Notes: a model not told the origin generated them from the letters alone. A stretch of 64,000 bases of DNA from an uncultured Spirochaetaceae bacterium (GCA_944389015.1 CALXKS010000069.1:1-64000), one strand, 5' to 3'; counted from the first letter of the stretch, positions 1 to 8,531 are shown. Numbers and translations are program-made.

Positions 1-89
1 TCTTCTGAAGACCATGAATAAGCATACAGCGATTATATGCAATTGCATAAGAAGCTGAAAGAGAGCCAGCAGATCAGGACTCAATGAAA

Positions 90-127
90 ATGGTGCTGCT
101 CACCAGGCAATAGGATCACAGCACCAT
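90..127 (-). terminator. Probable terminator of valS
   Basis: A perfect 9-base inverted repeat (ATGGTGCTG and CAGCACCAT) with a 20-base loop lies just past the valS stop. On the minus strand it is followed by TTTT. The loop is long and the T-run short, so the call is moderate. Bases 1-89 to its left hold nothing I can assign. Confidence 0.45.
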
Positions 128-147
128 CTTTCAGCCATCTTTGGATA

Positions 148-2796
148 TCAGAACGACTCCAGAAGCTTTATATGCTCCTTTGCCTTCTCTATCTTCTCCT
201 CGAACTCAGCCTTCTTGCCCTTCTCTTTCTCAATGGCCTCAGGCTTTGCATGTGATATGAAGTTCTCATTGGAGAGCTTCTTCTCAGAAGCCTCAAGAAG
301 CGCTGTGTTCTTCTGGATCTCGTTCTCGAGCCTCTTTATCTCCGCATCGATATCAATTGCATCGCGCACGAATACAAAGGCCTCGAAACCGATAGCCGTT
401 GCAGGGAATGCCCCCTTCACATCCTCGCTTCCATCGGTGTCTATGACAATCGATGATGCTGTCATGAAGGACTTCATCAGATCCGCTTCCTGACGGAAGA
501 ATGCAGCTGAAGCGGACTCTGGCATCCTGATCACGACCTTGAGCTTCTTCTCAGGAGCGATCTGAAGATTAGCCCTTGCGGCCCTCACTACCCTCGAAGC
601 CTCCTGCAGAAGCCCGACAAGATCATCAGCCTCCTTGTCCTCAGCGTCTGCGGAATACTCTGGATAAAGAGCCGTGATGACATCTCCTTCATGGTTCGGA
701 AGCTTCTGATAGATCTCCTCTGTGATGAATGAAAGGAATGGATGCATAAGCCTCATAGCCTTCTCAAGGATGTCCATGAGAACGGATACAGCAAGATTCT
801 TCTCATCCTCGCTTCCTGAGAGCAGCCTTGGCTTCGATGCCTCGATATACCAGTCGCAGTAGTCATTCCAGAAGAATGAGTAGATAGCCTGCGCTGCCTC
901 ATTGAATCTATAGTTCTCCATAGCATCATGGATCGTCTCTGCAGCCGTATTGAGGCGGGAATAGATCCAGCGGTCCATGATCGAGAGTCTGGCTCTGTCA
1001 ATCTCCACAAGCTCCCTTCCCTCAAGATTCAGGAGAAGGTATCTTGCAGCATTCCAGATCTTGTTTGCGAATCTTGAACCAAGACGGAATGACTCCATAT
1101 CGATCATGACATCCTGTCCCTGGGCTGCAAGGTAGCAGAGCGTGAACTTCATTGCATCCGCACCAAAGCGGTCAATAACCTCAAGAGGATCAATGCCATT
1201 CCCAAGGGACTTGGACATCTTGCGCCCCTTGATATCCCTGACAAGACCTGTGATCACGATATCACGGAAAGGAGCCTTGCCCATGAAGATCTCTGAGGAC
1301 ATTATCATCCTGGAAATCCAGAAGAAGATGATATCATATGCGGACACAAGCGTATTGGTCGGGAAGAACTTCTCAAGATCCAGCGTCTTATCAGGCCAGC
1401 CGAGCGTCGAGAACGGCCAGAGCCATGATGAGAACCATGTATCAAGAACATCCTCATCCTGCTTCAGATTATGGCTATGGCAGTCAGGACACTCTGTGAC
1501 ATCGGTGCGGGATACGATCATCTTCCCGCAGTCCTGGCAGTACCAGACAGGAATCCTATGTCCCCACCAGAGCTGACGGGATATGCACCAGTCCCTTATA
1601 TTCTCCATCCAATGGGCATATGTATTCTCCCACCTTCTGGGATAGAATACGATATCTCCATTCTTCCATGCTGCGAGTGCTTTATCAGCAAGACTTCTCA
1701 TCGATACGAACCACTGCTCCGAAAGGTATGGCTCAACAGTCGTATGGCAGCGATAGCAATGGCCGACATCATGGGCATGATCGGTGATCTTCACAAGATA
1801 CCCGCCCTTCTCAAGATCCTCGACAACAAGCGCCCTTGCATCCTCCGCCATCATTCCGCGGTACTTCTCCGGGACATTCTCATTGAGCGTTCCATCGGGA
1901 TTGAGGAGATTGATTGCCTCAAGATCATGGCGCTTTCCGCACTCGAAGTCATTCGGATCATGTGCCGGAGTGATCTTCACCATGCCTGTACCGAACTCCA
2001 TATCGACGAATCTATCGGTGATGATGGGGATCTTCCTGTCAGTTAGCGGAAGAAGAAGCTCCTTGCCGACAACGCTCTTATAGCGCTCATCATCGGGATT
2101 GACGGCAACAGCAGTATCACCGAACATCGTCTCAGGACGTGTCGTCGCAACTGTAATGTATCCTGATCCATCTGCATATGGATATCTGACATCATAGAGC
2201 TTTCCCGGAACGTTCTCGTACTCCACCTCGTCATCAGCGAGCGCCGTCCCGCACTTCGGGCAGTAGTTAACGAGATACTTGCCCTTATAGATGAGACCTT
2301 TCTCATAGAGTGTCACGAATGCTTCACGGACAGCTCTGGAGAGACCTTCATCCATAGTGAAGCGCTCATGATCCCAGTCACATGAACAGCCCATCTTCTC
2401 GAGCTGGCTCTTTATGATATCATGATGCTTCTCCTTGACCTTCCATGTGCGCTCTACGAACTTCTCACGTCCAAGATCCTGACGCCTCAGTCCCTCTTTC
2501 TGAAGCTGTCTCTCAACGACATTCTGCGTTGCGATGCCGGCATGATCGGTTCCCGGAACCCAGAGCGTCGGGCGGCCATGCATCCTGTAGTACCTTATGA
2601 TTATATCCTGCAGGCTGTTATTCAGCGCATGTCCCATATGAAGCACACCTGTGACATTCGGTGGCGGCATGACTATCGAAAAGTGCTCTTTATCGGAATC
2701 GGAAGGGGCGAATTCGCCTTTTTCCTTCCAGTAAGAATAGATACGGTCCTCAAAATCCTTAGGATCATAGGCCTTTGACAGCTCAACTGCTTTCAT
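148..2796 (-). CDS. valS: Valyl-tRNA synthetase
   Basis: Charges tRNA-Val with valine in the cytosol. The 882-residue length is normal for the class Ia family. The ATP-binding HIGH signature appears as HMGHA near residue 53, and the KMSKS loop as KMSKS near residue 528. The editing (CP1) domain lies between them, and the C-terminus ends in the coiled-coil arm typical of ValRS (last 60 residues, rich in K, E and L). The start has a good Shine-Dalgarno (AAGGAAGG) and its own promoter at 2827-2855, which overlaps the 3' end of the caspase-like gene upstream. That gene points the same way, but valS is probably transcribed separately. Confidence 0.98.
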   Translation of the reverse strand: MKAVELSKAYDPKDFEDRIYSYWKEKGEFAPSDSDKEHFSIVMPPPNVTGVLHMGHALNNSLQDIIIRYYRMHGRPTLWVPGTDHAGIATQNVVERQLQKEGLRRQDLGREKFVERTWKVKEKHHDIIKSQLEKMGCSCDWDHERFTMDEGLSRAVREAFVTLYEKGLIYKGKYLVNYCPKCGTALADDEVEYENVPGKLYDVRYPYADGSGYITVATTRPETMFGDTAVAVNPDDERYKSVVGKELLLPLTDRKIPIITDRFVDMEFGTGMVKITPAHDPNDFECGKRHDLEAINLLNPDGTLNENVPEKYRGMMAEDARALVVEDLEKGGYLVKITDHAHDVGHCYRCHTTVEPYLSEQWFVSMRSLADKALAAWKNGDIVFYPRRWENTYAHWMENIRDWCISRQLWWGHRIPVWYCQDCGKMIVSRTDVTECPDCHSHNLKQDEDVLDTWFSSWLWPFSTLGWPDKTLDLEKFFPTNTLVSAYDIIFFWISRMIMSSEIFMGKAPFRDIVITGLVRDIKGRKMSKSLGNGIDPLEVIDRFGADAMKFTLCYLAAQGQDVMIDMESFRLGSRFANKIWNAARYLLLNLEGRELVEIDRARLSIMDRWIYSRLNTAAETIHDAMENYRFNEAAQAIYSFFWNDYCDWYIEASKPRLLSGSEDEKNLAVSVLMDILEKAMRLMHPFLSFITEEIYQKLPNHEGDVITALYPEYSADAEDKEADDLVGLLQEASRVVRAARANLQIAPEKKLKVVIRMPESASAAFFRQEADLMKSFMTASSIVIDTDGSEDVKGAFPATAIGFEAFVFVRDAIDIDAEIKRLENEIQKNTALLEASEKKLSNENFISHAKPEAIEKEKGKKAEFEEKIEKAKEHIKLLESF

Positions 2797-2826
2797 AAAT
2801 ATACCTTCCTTTGGAATACAGCGTGG

Positions 2827-2855
2827 ATTCTATCAGATTAAAAGAAATGGAACAA
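2827..2855 (-). promoter_or_regulatory. Promoter of valS
   Basis: Reading the minus strand: -35 TTGTTC (2850-2855), 17-base spacer, -10 TAGAAT (2827-2832) with an extended TGa before it. It leaves a leader of about 24 bases that contains the Shine-Dalgarno. Confidence 0.6.
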
Positions 2856-2858
2856 TAT

Positions 2859-3905
2859 TCAGAAAAGGACAAGATCGACGCCTGTAAGGACGTAATCCAG
2901 CACCTGCGATCTCTCCAATGGCTCATCCTCCATGCCGTAAATGATGAATGCATTCCTCATCTCGTCCGGCATCGATGCTGCTGCATCAACTATCGGCAGC
3001 TTATACAGCCTTGCGATATTCCTGCAAATATCCATTACGGAAAGCCTGTCACTGCCGGTTATGCTGAAGCTGTCATTCACAGGATCATACCCAAACGACT
3101 GCGCAGCATAATCGACAAACGGATCCCATGTCATCTTCATTCCATCAGCATCTGTGTAGTTGAAGCTGAAAGATTCCTGATCATGCTGGGCTGCGGTTAT
3201 CATCCAGAGCTTCCCATTTCCAGAGCCGGAAGAACCGAACTGCTTTGCCAGGGAATCAGAGAGAGCCTTTCCTATCGAGAACTCTGTTGAGAAGCCTGCA
3301 TTCATATCCTCGTTTATGATCATTCCATTGCTCATTGCCCCATCTCCCAGATCCGCGACTGTTCCAGAGAAGCATGTAAGGAGCAAGGCAAGCTTATTGC
3401 ATTCAATTCCAGCCATCAGACTGATGAAATCCTCAGGCAGCAGATAGTCCATACCATTTTCCGCATCTGGATTATAGAAGCATAGCGCACCATCAGCTCT
3501 GCCATGGCCGCATATGAAAATGACAAGAAGATCATTTTGGTCAGCCCTGTCCGAGATGCTTTCAAGCTTAGGGATTATATCCCCTTCAAGGGTCCATTTC
3601 CCAGATTCCTCCGGCAATGCAGCTGAAGCTGAGAGATAGTAGCTGCCCCGGACCTCATCGAATATGACAGCTTCCATCTCATCGAAGTCCGTATGGCCAT
3701 CATCGAAGAGAGATTCAATAGCTGATGACATAGCACTCCTGTTCACAGTCTCAGCAATATAGTTGCCGGACCCCTCATTGCCATAGGTCATCGACACCTG
3801 GACAAGATAGAGAGTCCTGGGATCATCAGCATCAGGCACAGGGCTTACAGCGCATGACTGGAAAAGAACGGATACGAATGCGAGAACGAATAGAAGCTTT
3901 TTCAT
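2859..3905 (-). CDS. Caspase-like (clan CD) cysteine peptidase lipoprotein
   Basis: Predicted secreted lipoprotein of 348 residues: the N-terminal hydrophobic segment ends in a lipobox with Cys18 (LFQSC). The body carries the two marks of clan CD peptidases. A hydrophobic strand ends in ICGHG with His134, and a second hydrophobic strand ends in LLTCFSG with Cys178, about 44 residues later, as in caspase/C13-type folds. The substrate is unknown. It lies 62 bases upstream of valS but valS has its own promoter. No Shine-Dalgarno is visible close to the ATG; an AGGAGG lies about 27 bases upstream, so the start is uncertain. The assignment rests on the His/Cys motif spacing, not on a full domain match. 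Confidence 0.72.
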   Translation of the reverse strand: MKKLLFVLAFVSVLFQSCAVSPVPDADDPRTLYLVQVSMTYGNEGSGNYIAETVNRSAMSSAIESLFDDGHTDFDEMEAVIFDEVRGSYYLSASAALPEESGKWTLEGDIIPKLESISDRADQNDLLVIFICGHGRADGALCFYNPDAENGMDYLLPEDFISLMAGIECNKLALLLTCFSGTVADLGDGAMSNGMIINEDMNAGFSTEFSIGKALSDSLAKQFGSSGSGNGKLWMITAAQHDQESFSFNYTDADGMKMTWDPFVDYAAQSFGYDPVNDSFSITGSDRLSVMDICRNIARLYKLPIVDAAASMPDEMRNAFIIYGMEDEPLERSQVLDYVLTGVDLVLF

Positions 3906-4033
3906 ATGAGAACGGTCAGCAATAAGCCCTGCCCCTCCTTGTTTTCCTCCACATCAATATACCACCTGGAACACATCTTTTGCATAGCATTTTCCTGTAC
4001 GAACCTGAATTTCAGGATTTTATCGCAAAGGTA

Positions 4034-4062
4034 TTGACAGCACATATCAAAATCCTTATTCT
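4034..4062 (+). promoter_or_regulatory. Promoter of tRNA-Asn
   Basis: Consensus -35 TTGACA (4034-4039), 17-base spacer, -10 TATTCT (4057-4062), 24 bases before the mature tRNA. Confidence 0.7.
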
Positions 4063-4086
4063 CTCCATTGTTCGGAAGAACGCAAT

Positions 4087-4159
<73 letters not shown>

Positions 4160-4162
4160 CAT

Positions 4163-4196
4163 AAGACTCCTTGGAAACAGGGAGTCTTTTTATTTT
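4163..4196 (+). terminator. Terminator of tRNA-Asn
   Basis: An 8-base stem AAGACTCC/GGAGTCTT with a 10-base loop, followed by a T-rich run (TTTTATTTT). Confidence 0.85.
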
Positions 4197-4238
4197 ACCG
4201 GCTGAAATCATCTCAGGAGATTGATTGCAGGTACTACT

Positions 4239-5135
4239 ATGCAGCTCAATATCCTTCTGTTTTTCCAGCGTATTGCCAATCCAGTCCTTGATGTGCTGAT
4301 GAACATGATCTCCATGACCGGGGAGATAGTCATTCCGCTTTTCATAATACTCTTCATCTATTGGTGCCTGGATAAGAAAAGAGGATTCGCCGTCACTCTT
4401 TCAATGCTTACTGCCTTGATAACAACCCAGATAGTGAAAGCGATTGTCAGATACCCACGGCCTTTCATGGTCTATCCGGAGCTTATCAGCGGAGGAAGAC
4501 TTGAAACAGCGACCGGATACTCCTTTCCGTCTGGACACAGCACAGGCGCATCCTCATTCTATGGCTCCCTGGCTGTCATCTTCAGCTCCAGGATTCTGAG
4601 GGCGATTGCAATCATCCTTATAATCATGGTGCCTGTATCGAGGATGTATCTTGGAGTGCACTGGCCGATGGATGTCTTTGCAGGAACGATAATAGGACTT
4701 ATCTCGGCATTCCTCCTTGCGCCGATGTTCCTGCAAATGCAGGAAAGCAGGGAAAGCTTTCTGATGTTCACAATGATCTATGGGGCGATCTGCCTTGCAT
4801 CAGCAGCCATCTCAGCATTTCTGCTTGATATGGCACTCATCGAGGATCTCGCCTTCTCCGACTTCTCTTCGAACATGGCGATTGCAGCAGGAGTCCTCAT
4901 CGGAGCTAATATCGAGAAGAAGCACATCGATTTCACTTCAGAAGGAACCATCGGGAAGAAAGCCGCAAGATACATCATCGGCCTTATATCATCGATAGCC
5001 GTAGTTGCCATACTGATGATGCTTCCTCTTCCGCACTATACAGAAAAGCTCATCGCTTTCTTCATTCTTGGATTCTGGGTGACATTCTGCTATCCCGCGC
5101 TCGCAGTGAGAGCGGGGCTTATGGAAAGAGCCTAG
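4239..5135 (+). CDS. PAP2 superfamily membrane phosphatase
   Basis: A membrane-bound phosphatase that likely acts on lipid phosphates or undecaprenyl diphosphate. The three catalytic motifs of the PAP2/phosphatidic acid phosphatase family are all present: KAIVRYPRP (residues 67-75), PSGHS (97-101) and SRMYLGVHWPMD (134-145). Several hydrophobic segments lie before and after them; the C-terminal 120 residues add further membrane helices. The frame could start at a TTG at 4221, but that codon abuts the AGGAGA, so the ATG at 4239 is preferred. It ends tail-to-tail with the exonuclease gene, overlapping by 3 bases. Confidence 0.9.
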   Translation: MQLNILLFFQRIANPVLDVLMNMISMTGEIVIPLFIILFIYWCLDKKRGFAVTLSMLTALITTQIVKAIVRYPRPFMVYPELISGGRLETATGYSFPSGHSTGASSFYGSLAVIFSSRILRAIAIILIIMVPVSRMYLGVHWPMDVFAGTIIGLISAFLLAPMFLQMQESRESFLMFTMIYGAICLASAAISAFLLDMALIEDLAFSDFSSNMAIAAGVLIGANIEKKHIDFTSEGTIGKKAARYIIGLISSIAVVAILMMLPLPHYTEKLIAFFILGFWVTFCYPALAVRAGLMERA

Positions 5136-5707
5136 ATCTGCTTCGGATAGCGTCCGTTCTTCTCTTTGTACACCCTGCGGAAGAAGCGCTTAGCATCATC
5201 ATCATTGAATAGATAGCTTCCGCAGAGCCTTGAGAAGAGTCTCCCGCACGTATCGCTGTCAGCGAGTGCATTATGGGCATCATACTCCCAGCCAAGGGAG
5301 GAAGCCAGAGCAGTAAGGCTGTATGAACGTCTGCCTTTCCACAGTCTCCTTGATAGAGAGAGCGTGCAGTAATAATCGTTATGCGGAGCCTCAAGATCCC
5401 ATGCAGATGCAGATGATCTCAGGACATTTATATCAAAAGGCGCATTATGCGCGACCAGCGGCGCCCTGCCTATGAATGATGTGATATCCTCCCACAAGTC
5501 CGCAATGGTCGGGGCCTTTATTATGTCTGCAGGATCAAGATGATGGACTGCGGTGCAATGCGGATCGAAAACAAGGCGCGGAGGCCTGATCAGAGAGTAG
5601 TAGCTGTCAATCGTCTCACCCTCCGCATCCTTTCTGACAAGTCCTATCGCGCAGGCAGAATCGGGAGATCCCGATGCAGTCTCAAAATCTATCGCAACGT
5701 ATTCCAT
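5132..5707 (-). CDS. DnaQ-like 3'-5' exonuclease (DEDDh)
   Basis: A stand-alone proofreading-type exonuclease of about 191 residues. The DEDDh residues are visible: Asp7 and Glu9 in AIDFET, Asp92 in NAPFD, then His145 and Asp150 in HNALADSD. The family usually starts just before the first strand, which fits the ATG at 5707. An extended -10 (TGaTATATT) lies 11 bases upstream of this ATG and no Shine-Dalgarno is present, so the message would have almost no leader. The open frame extends further upstream, but that stretch has no similarity to the family. Whether it serves Pol III epsilon-like proofreading or RNA/DNA turnover cannot be told. Confidence 0.88.
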   Translation of the reverse strand: MEYVAIDFETASGSPDSACAIGLVRKDAEGETIDSYYSLIRPPRLVFDPHCTAVHHLDPADIIKAPTIADLWEDITSFIGRAPLVAHNAPFDINVLRSSASAWDLEAPHNDYYCTLSLSRRLWKGRRSYSLTALASSLGWEYDAHNALADSDTCGRLFSRLCGSYLFNDDDAKRFFRRVYKEKNGRYPKQI

Positions 5708-5718
5708 AACAGAAAAGG

Positions 5719-5727
5719 AATATATCA
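5719..5727 (-). promoter_or_regulatory. Extended -10 promoter of the exonuclease gene
   Basis: TGa then TATATT on the minus strand, 11 bases before the ATG at 5707. No good -35 was seen. Predicted leader is about 4 bases. Confidence 0.45.
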
Positions 5728-5969
5728 AAGAAAAAGCCATGCGGCCAGTAGACTGGAAGCATGGCATGCAATCCCGCAAAGATCATTCAGCGAAGATCAT
5801 GAATCTGTCAGCTGTATACCCTATTTCCTGAATATTCTCCAGCCTTCATCCTCTTCCTGCGGTACTGGTTTATGTACTATGGAAGAAATACAAAGATAAC
5901 CAAAAGCTGCAGAAATTATCAGAACTGAGAGAAGAGATAATATTCCATATAGAGGAACTGCGATAAAGA
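5728..5969. other. Stretch with no assignable gene
   Basis: Short frames only. It probably includes the lost 5' half of the RelB-like antitoxin relic that follows. One frame just before the relic reads TAIK, a tetrapeptide seen in RelB/DinJ proteins, but this may be chance. Confidence 0.4.
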
Positions 5970-6093
5970 ATAATACCTTTCGCTGTATCCAGAGTTCCTA
6001 ACAAGGAAAGCAATTTCCGATGCGATGGAAGAAAGAAATCTTGATGGACCATATAAGACAATGGAAGATCTAAGGGCTGCACTCGATGCTTGA
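5970..6093 (+). pseudogene. Remnant of a RelB/DinJ-family antitoxin
   Basis: Two adjacent reading frames together spell the C-terminal half of a RelB/DinJ antitoxin. The first gives IIPFAVSRVPNKE, matching the family's conserved IPF...PN segment. The second, from 6010 to a TGA at 6091, gives AISDAMEERNLDGPYKT and then MEDLRAALDA, the typical end. A 2-base loss (or 1-base gain) at about 6009 separates them, and the N-terminal DNA-binding half is not recognisable. It is followed, with an 8-base overlap, by a truncated YafQ-like toxin frame, the normal order for this pair. The locus is dead. Confidence 0.72.
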
Positions 6094-6211
6094 CATATTC
6101 CTTACAACTCAATTCAAGAAGGTCTATAAAAAGATCAAAAAGTCAAAAGATACAGCACTGTTTCTTGGTGTTGTGGATATGCTGAGGAAAGGGAATGGAC
6201 TTCTGCGCTAA
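6086..6211 (+). pseudogene. Truncated RelE/YafQ-family toxin
   Basis: A 41-codon frame overlaps the end of the antitoxin relic. It begins MLDIFLTTQFKKVYKKIKKS and reads like the first 40 residues of YafQ-type mRNA interferases (usually about 90). The C-terminal half, which carries the catalytic residues of the family, is missing, and no continuation is seen in the other frames up to 6350. Non-functional as a nuclease. Confidence 0.72.
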
Positions 6212-6359
6212 GCCATACTGCAAGGATCCTCCAATTTCGCTCTAGACTTGCTCATTCTCTGAAGTCCTAGGAAGGCGTTGAGTTTCTGCATATTTGTATG
6301 CATATTCCGTAACATTATATCACCACAATAGAGAGCGGCTTTCCTTGCACAAGAAAGCA

Positions 6360-6389
6360 TTGGTAAGGACACGGATTATCTGATATATT
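6360..6389 (+). promoter_or_regulatory. Promoter of the GNAT pair
   Basis: -35 TTGGTA (6360-6365), 18-base spacer, extended -10 TGaTATATT (6381-6389). A GGAGGA Shine-Dalgarno follows before the ATG at 6410. Confidence 0.55.
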
Positions 6390-6409
6390 GCAATTGGAGG
6401 AACAGTAAA

Positions 6410-6592
6410 ATGGCTACAAGCTCTTTCGATACGACATTCAGGATAAATCCTGACTGGGGAGTGAAGAATCTTGAAAAGGCTTTCAAGGACTATGAGAAGA
6501 ATGGTCCAAAGAAGCCACAGGCAGCTCCTGTTCCTGAGGCAAAGCCTACGGAAGAGACAATGAGGAAGATGAGGAGCTGGATGGAAAAATGA
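6410..6592 (+). CDS. Small protein, candidate antitoxin partner of a GNAT protein
   Basis: A 60-residue soluble protein with no recognised domain. The N-terminus (SSFDTTFRINPDWGVKNLEKA) resembles, by eye, small proteins often encoded ahead of GNAT genes in Firmicutes; the C-terminus is charged with a Pro/Ala-rich linker. Strong Shine-Dalgarno (GGAGGA). The stop overlaps the next start as ATGA, so translation is coupled. The arrangement (short first gene, overlapping GNAT second gene, next to a dead toxin-antitoxin pair) suggests a GNAT-type toxin-antitoxin module, but there is no ribbon-helix-helix signature to confirm it. Confidence 0.6.
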   Translation: MATSSFDTTFRINPDWGVKNLEKAFKDYEKNGPKKPQAAPVPEAKPTEETMRKMRSWMEK

Positions 6593-7155
6593 GCGAAATG
6601 ATTGAGATGATCCGGCTCTCCAAATGGATAGCCAAGGACAGATCCTCAGAGGAAATCCAGAGACAGGAGATGATTGACAAGCTCCTGTCTTCTTTTTCAG
6701 TGGAACGGAACGCGGACGTGGAACGCTTTGCCCACATCAATGCTATACCATATGAGAAGGCCAACAAGGGAAGAACGTATATCCTCGTAGATGCGGATAT
6801 GTATACTTTGGGATACTTCACCCTTGGTCTTGGTAGGCTTGAATATTCTGCGGATATACCGGAGCGCCTGTGGAAGAAGCTGAGAGGCGTAGGAGATGGG
6901 GATGCCACGGTACTATCATGCATTCTTCTAGGGCAGCTCGCAAGGAATGATGGAATCTCATACGGGAAGCTCCCGAAAGGCTTTCTATTCGATCAGATGC
7001 TTTCTATGGTCTACAAAGGACAGGATATCCTCGGTGGACGCCTTCTCCTGGCCGAATGCAATGACGATGTCATTGGATACTATGAATCCAGAGGCTTCAG
7101 GCATCTTTATAAAAACAACAATAACGGTCTTAATCAGATGGTCATGATTCTTTAG
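6589..7155 (+). CDS. GNAT-fold acetyltransferase, possible toxin
   Basis: A 188-residue protein whose second half has the pattern of a GNAT acetyltransferase. A strand reading VLSCILLGQLARND (residues 108-121) corresponds to the acetyl-CoA-binding strand, and LLLAECNDDVIGYYESRGFRHL corresponds to the C-terminal motif. The usual Arg/Gln-x-x-Gly-x-Gly/Ala loop is replaced by YGKLPKGF, as in TacT/AtaT-like variants where it drifts. The N-terminal 60 residues are helical and charged. Coupled by a 4-base overlap to the 60-residue protein. The substrate (aminoacyl-tRNA if a toxin) is inference. Confidence 0.65.
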   Translation: MSEMIEMIRLSKWIAKDRSSEEIQRQEMIDKLLSSFSVERNADVERFAHINAIPYEKANKGRTYILVDADMYTLGYFTLGLGRLEYSADIPERLWKKLRGVGDGDATVLSCILLGQLARNDGISYGKLPKGFLFDQMLSMVYKGQDILGGRLLLAECNDDVIGYYESRGFRHLYKNNNNGLNQMVMIL

Positions 7156-7195
7156 AGTTTTCTGAAAATTATCTCATGGATGGCCGTTGCAAAAA

Positions 7196-7247
7196 CCCTG
7201 TTTGTGGATTTCTTTCATGTTTTAAAGAAAAGCAATCTCTAACAGGG
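7196..7247. repeat. Nested inverted repeats
   Basis: CCCTGTT (7196-7202) pairs with AACAGGG (7241-7247). Inside it TTTCTTT (7209-7215) pairs with AAAGAAA (7224-7230). It lies in the gap between the GNAT gene and manA, which converge. No T-run follows, so it is not a classic terminator. Confidence 0.5.
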
Positions 7248-7346
7248 ACTTCAGAGATACAGAAGCATATGACCTTTAAGGGCATTGAATTCAATCAGGA
7301 ATTCCCCTTTCCGATCAGAAAACCAGATCTGGCAGCAGTCTCCGCT

Positions 7347-8516
7347 TCATGCAGGATCCGGTATCTCAGCAAAGAATACTGTTCCTCTGATATTTATCCC
7401 AAAAGGAGCCGCTGAGGCTGGGATGAGAGCACACTCGCCTTTCTCGAGTCTCAATCCCTCTCCTTTATATGAGAAGCGGGCAGTCCCTTCTGTTACAAGA
7501 GCAAGTGATAGCCGTCCACCCTTCACTTCATAGCTTCCACTTGATGCGCGGCGCAGGACGAAGCTCTCTGAAGGACAATCGTAGGAGACTCTGCCTGAAC
7601 CCGTACGGGATATCGGGGCCTTTGATACAGCAGATGAGCTGAATGACATCACCCTCTCAAGCTCCTCCAGATTGATGCGCTTCTCTGTTAGACCTCCACG
7701 CAGGACATTGTCAGAAGCATCCATGAGCTCAATGCCATTTCCCAGGACATAGGCATGCAGAGTACCGGGCTGAAGATAAAGCGCCTCTCCTATCTGGAGA
7801 TTCACGATGTTCATCATATAAGGGAACAGAGCTCCGATATCCCCCGGATACTCCTTGAGGCACTTCAGGGCAATTCCCTTCCGTGTCAGGAAAAGGCCGG
7901 ACCAGCTGTCATCGCCAGACGCTTCAAGTGAATTCCGGTACTCACTGAGCACAGATTCCTTCCTGTTCTCATCAAGGGAATAAAGCCCTAGGAAGAGAGA
8001 CTTCACATCACTTGAGATATCTTTCAGGATTCCTGCATATGATACTGGCATGAGCACTGCAAGATCGGCCTTCGTTACTTCGATATCCCTGAATCCGCAC
8101 ATCGCTGTTATAGGAGATAGGGCCGCTATTATCTCGGCTTTCTGGTTATCATCCTGATAATCCCCATCCTCTCCCCTCTCTCTCATCTCCTTCTCCCTTC
8201 TCCAGCCATCCTCTGCCTGGGCCTTATCAGGATGGCACTGAAGAGAGAGCGGATTAGCGATAGCCAGCACTTTGAGAAGAAGGGGAAGCTGTCCATTGAA
8301 TCTTTCCCAGTCTCTTTCACCGAGTATCGACTTGTCAGATGCTATCAGAGAAGAAAGCCTCTCTCCGTCTTCAGTATAGGACTCCCCGGATGGATGGGTT
8401 CCGAACCATAGCTCAGCCTGCGGCTCTCCTGTATATCCTCCTACAAGGGAAGGGATGAAATCATCATTTCCCCATGCATAATCCTTCACTGTTCCTTTGA
8501 TCTTTCTGATGTCCAT
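7347..8516 (-). CDS. manA: Mannose-6-phosphate isomerase, class I
   Basis: Interconverts mannose 6-phosphate and fructose 6-phosphate in the cytosol. Zinc-binding residues of the type I family are present: Gln93 and His95 in LQCHPDK, a KAE motif near residue 128, and a histidine in PGTLHAYVLG. Length 389 is normal. It follows the MATE gene on the same strand with a 12-base gap, yet has no Shine-Dalgarno. Instead an extended -10 (TGaTACAAT) overlaps the MATE stop codon and ends 6 bases before the ATG, suggesting an independent leaderless message. Confidence 0.95.
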   Translation of the reverse strand: MDIRKIKGTVKDYAWGNDDFIPSLVGGYTGEPQAELWFGTHPSGESYTEDGERLSSLIASDKSILGERDWERFNGQLPLLLKVLAIANPLSLQCHPDKAQAEDGWRREKEMRERGEDGDYQDDNQKAEIIAALSPITAMCGFRDIEVTKADLAVLMPVSYAGILKDISSDVKSLFLGLYSLDENRKESVLSEYRNSLEASGDDSWSGLFLTRKGIALKCLKEYPGDIGALFPYMMNIVNLQIGEALYLQPGTLHAYVLGNGIELMDASDNVLRGGLTEKRINLEELERVMSFSSSAVSKAPISRTGSGRVSYDCPSESFVLRRASSGSYEVKGGRLSLALVTEGTARFSYKGEGLRLEKGECALIPASAAPFGINIRGTVFFAEIPDPA

Positions 8517-8522
8517 ATCGAT

Positions 8523-8531
8523 ATTGTATCA
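8523..8531 (-). promoter_or_regulatory. Extended -10 promoter of manA (leaderless)
   Basis: Minus strand TGa-TACAAT, then 6 bases, then the manA ATG. The TGA is also the MATE stop codon. Confidence 0.55.

Noticed and set aside
4221-4238. TTG start for the PAP2 gene
   Set aside because: The AGGAGA directly abuts the TTG, leaving no spacing. The ATG at 4239 is more likely, though its Shine-Dalgarno is also not ideal.
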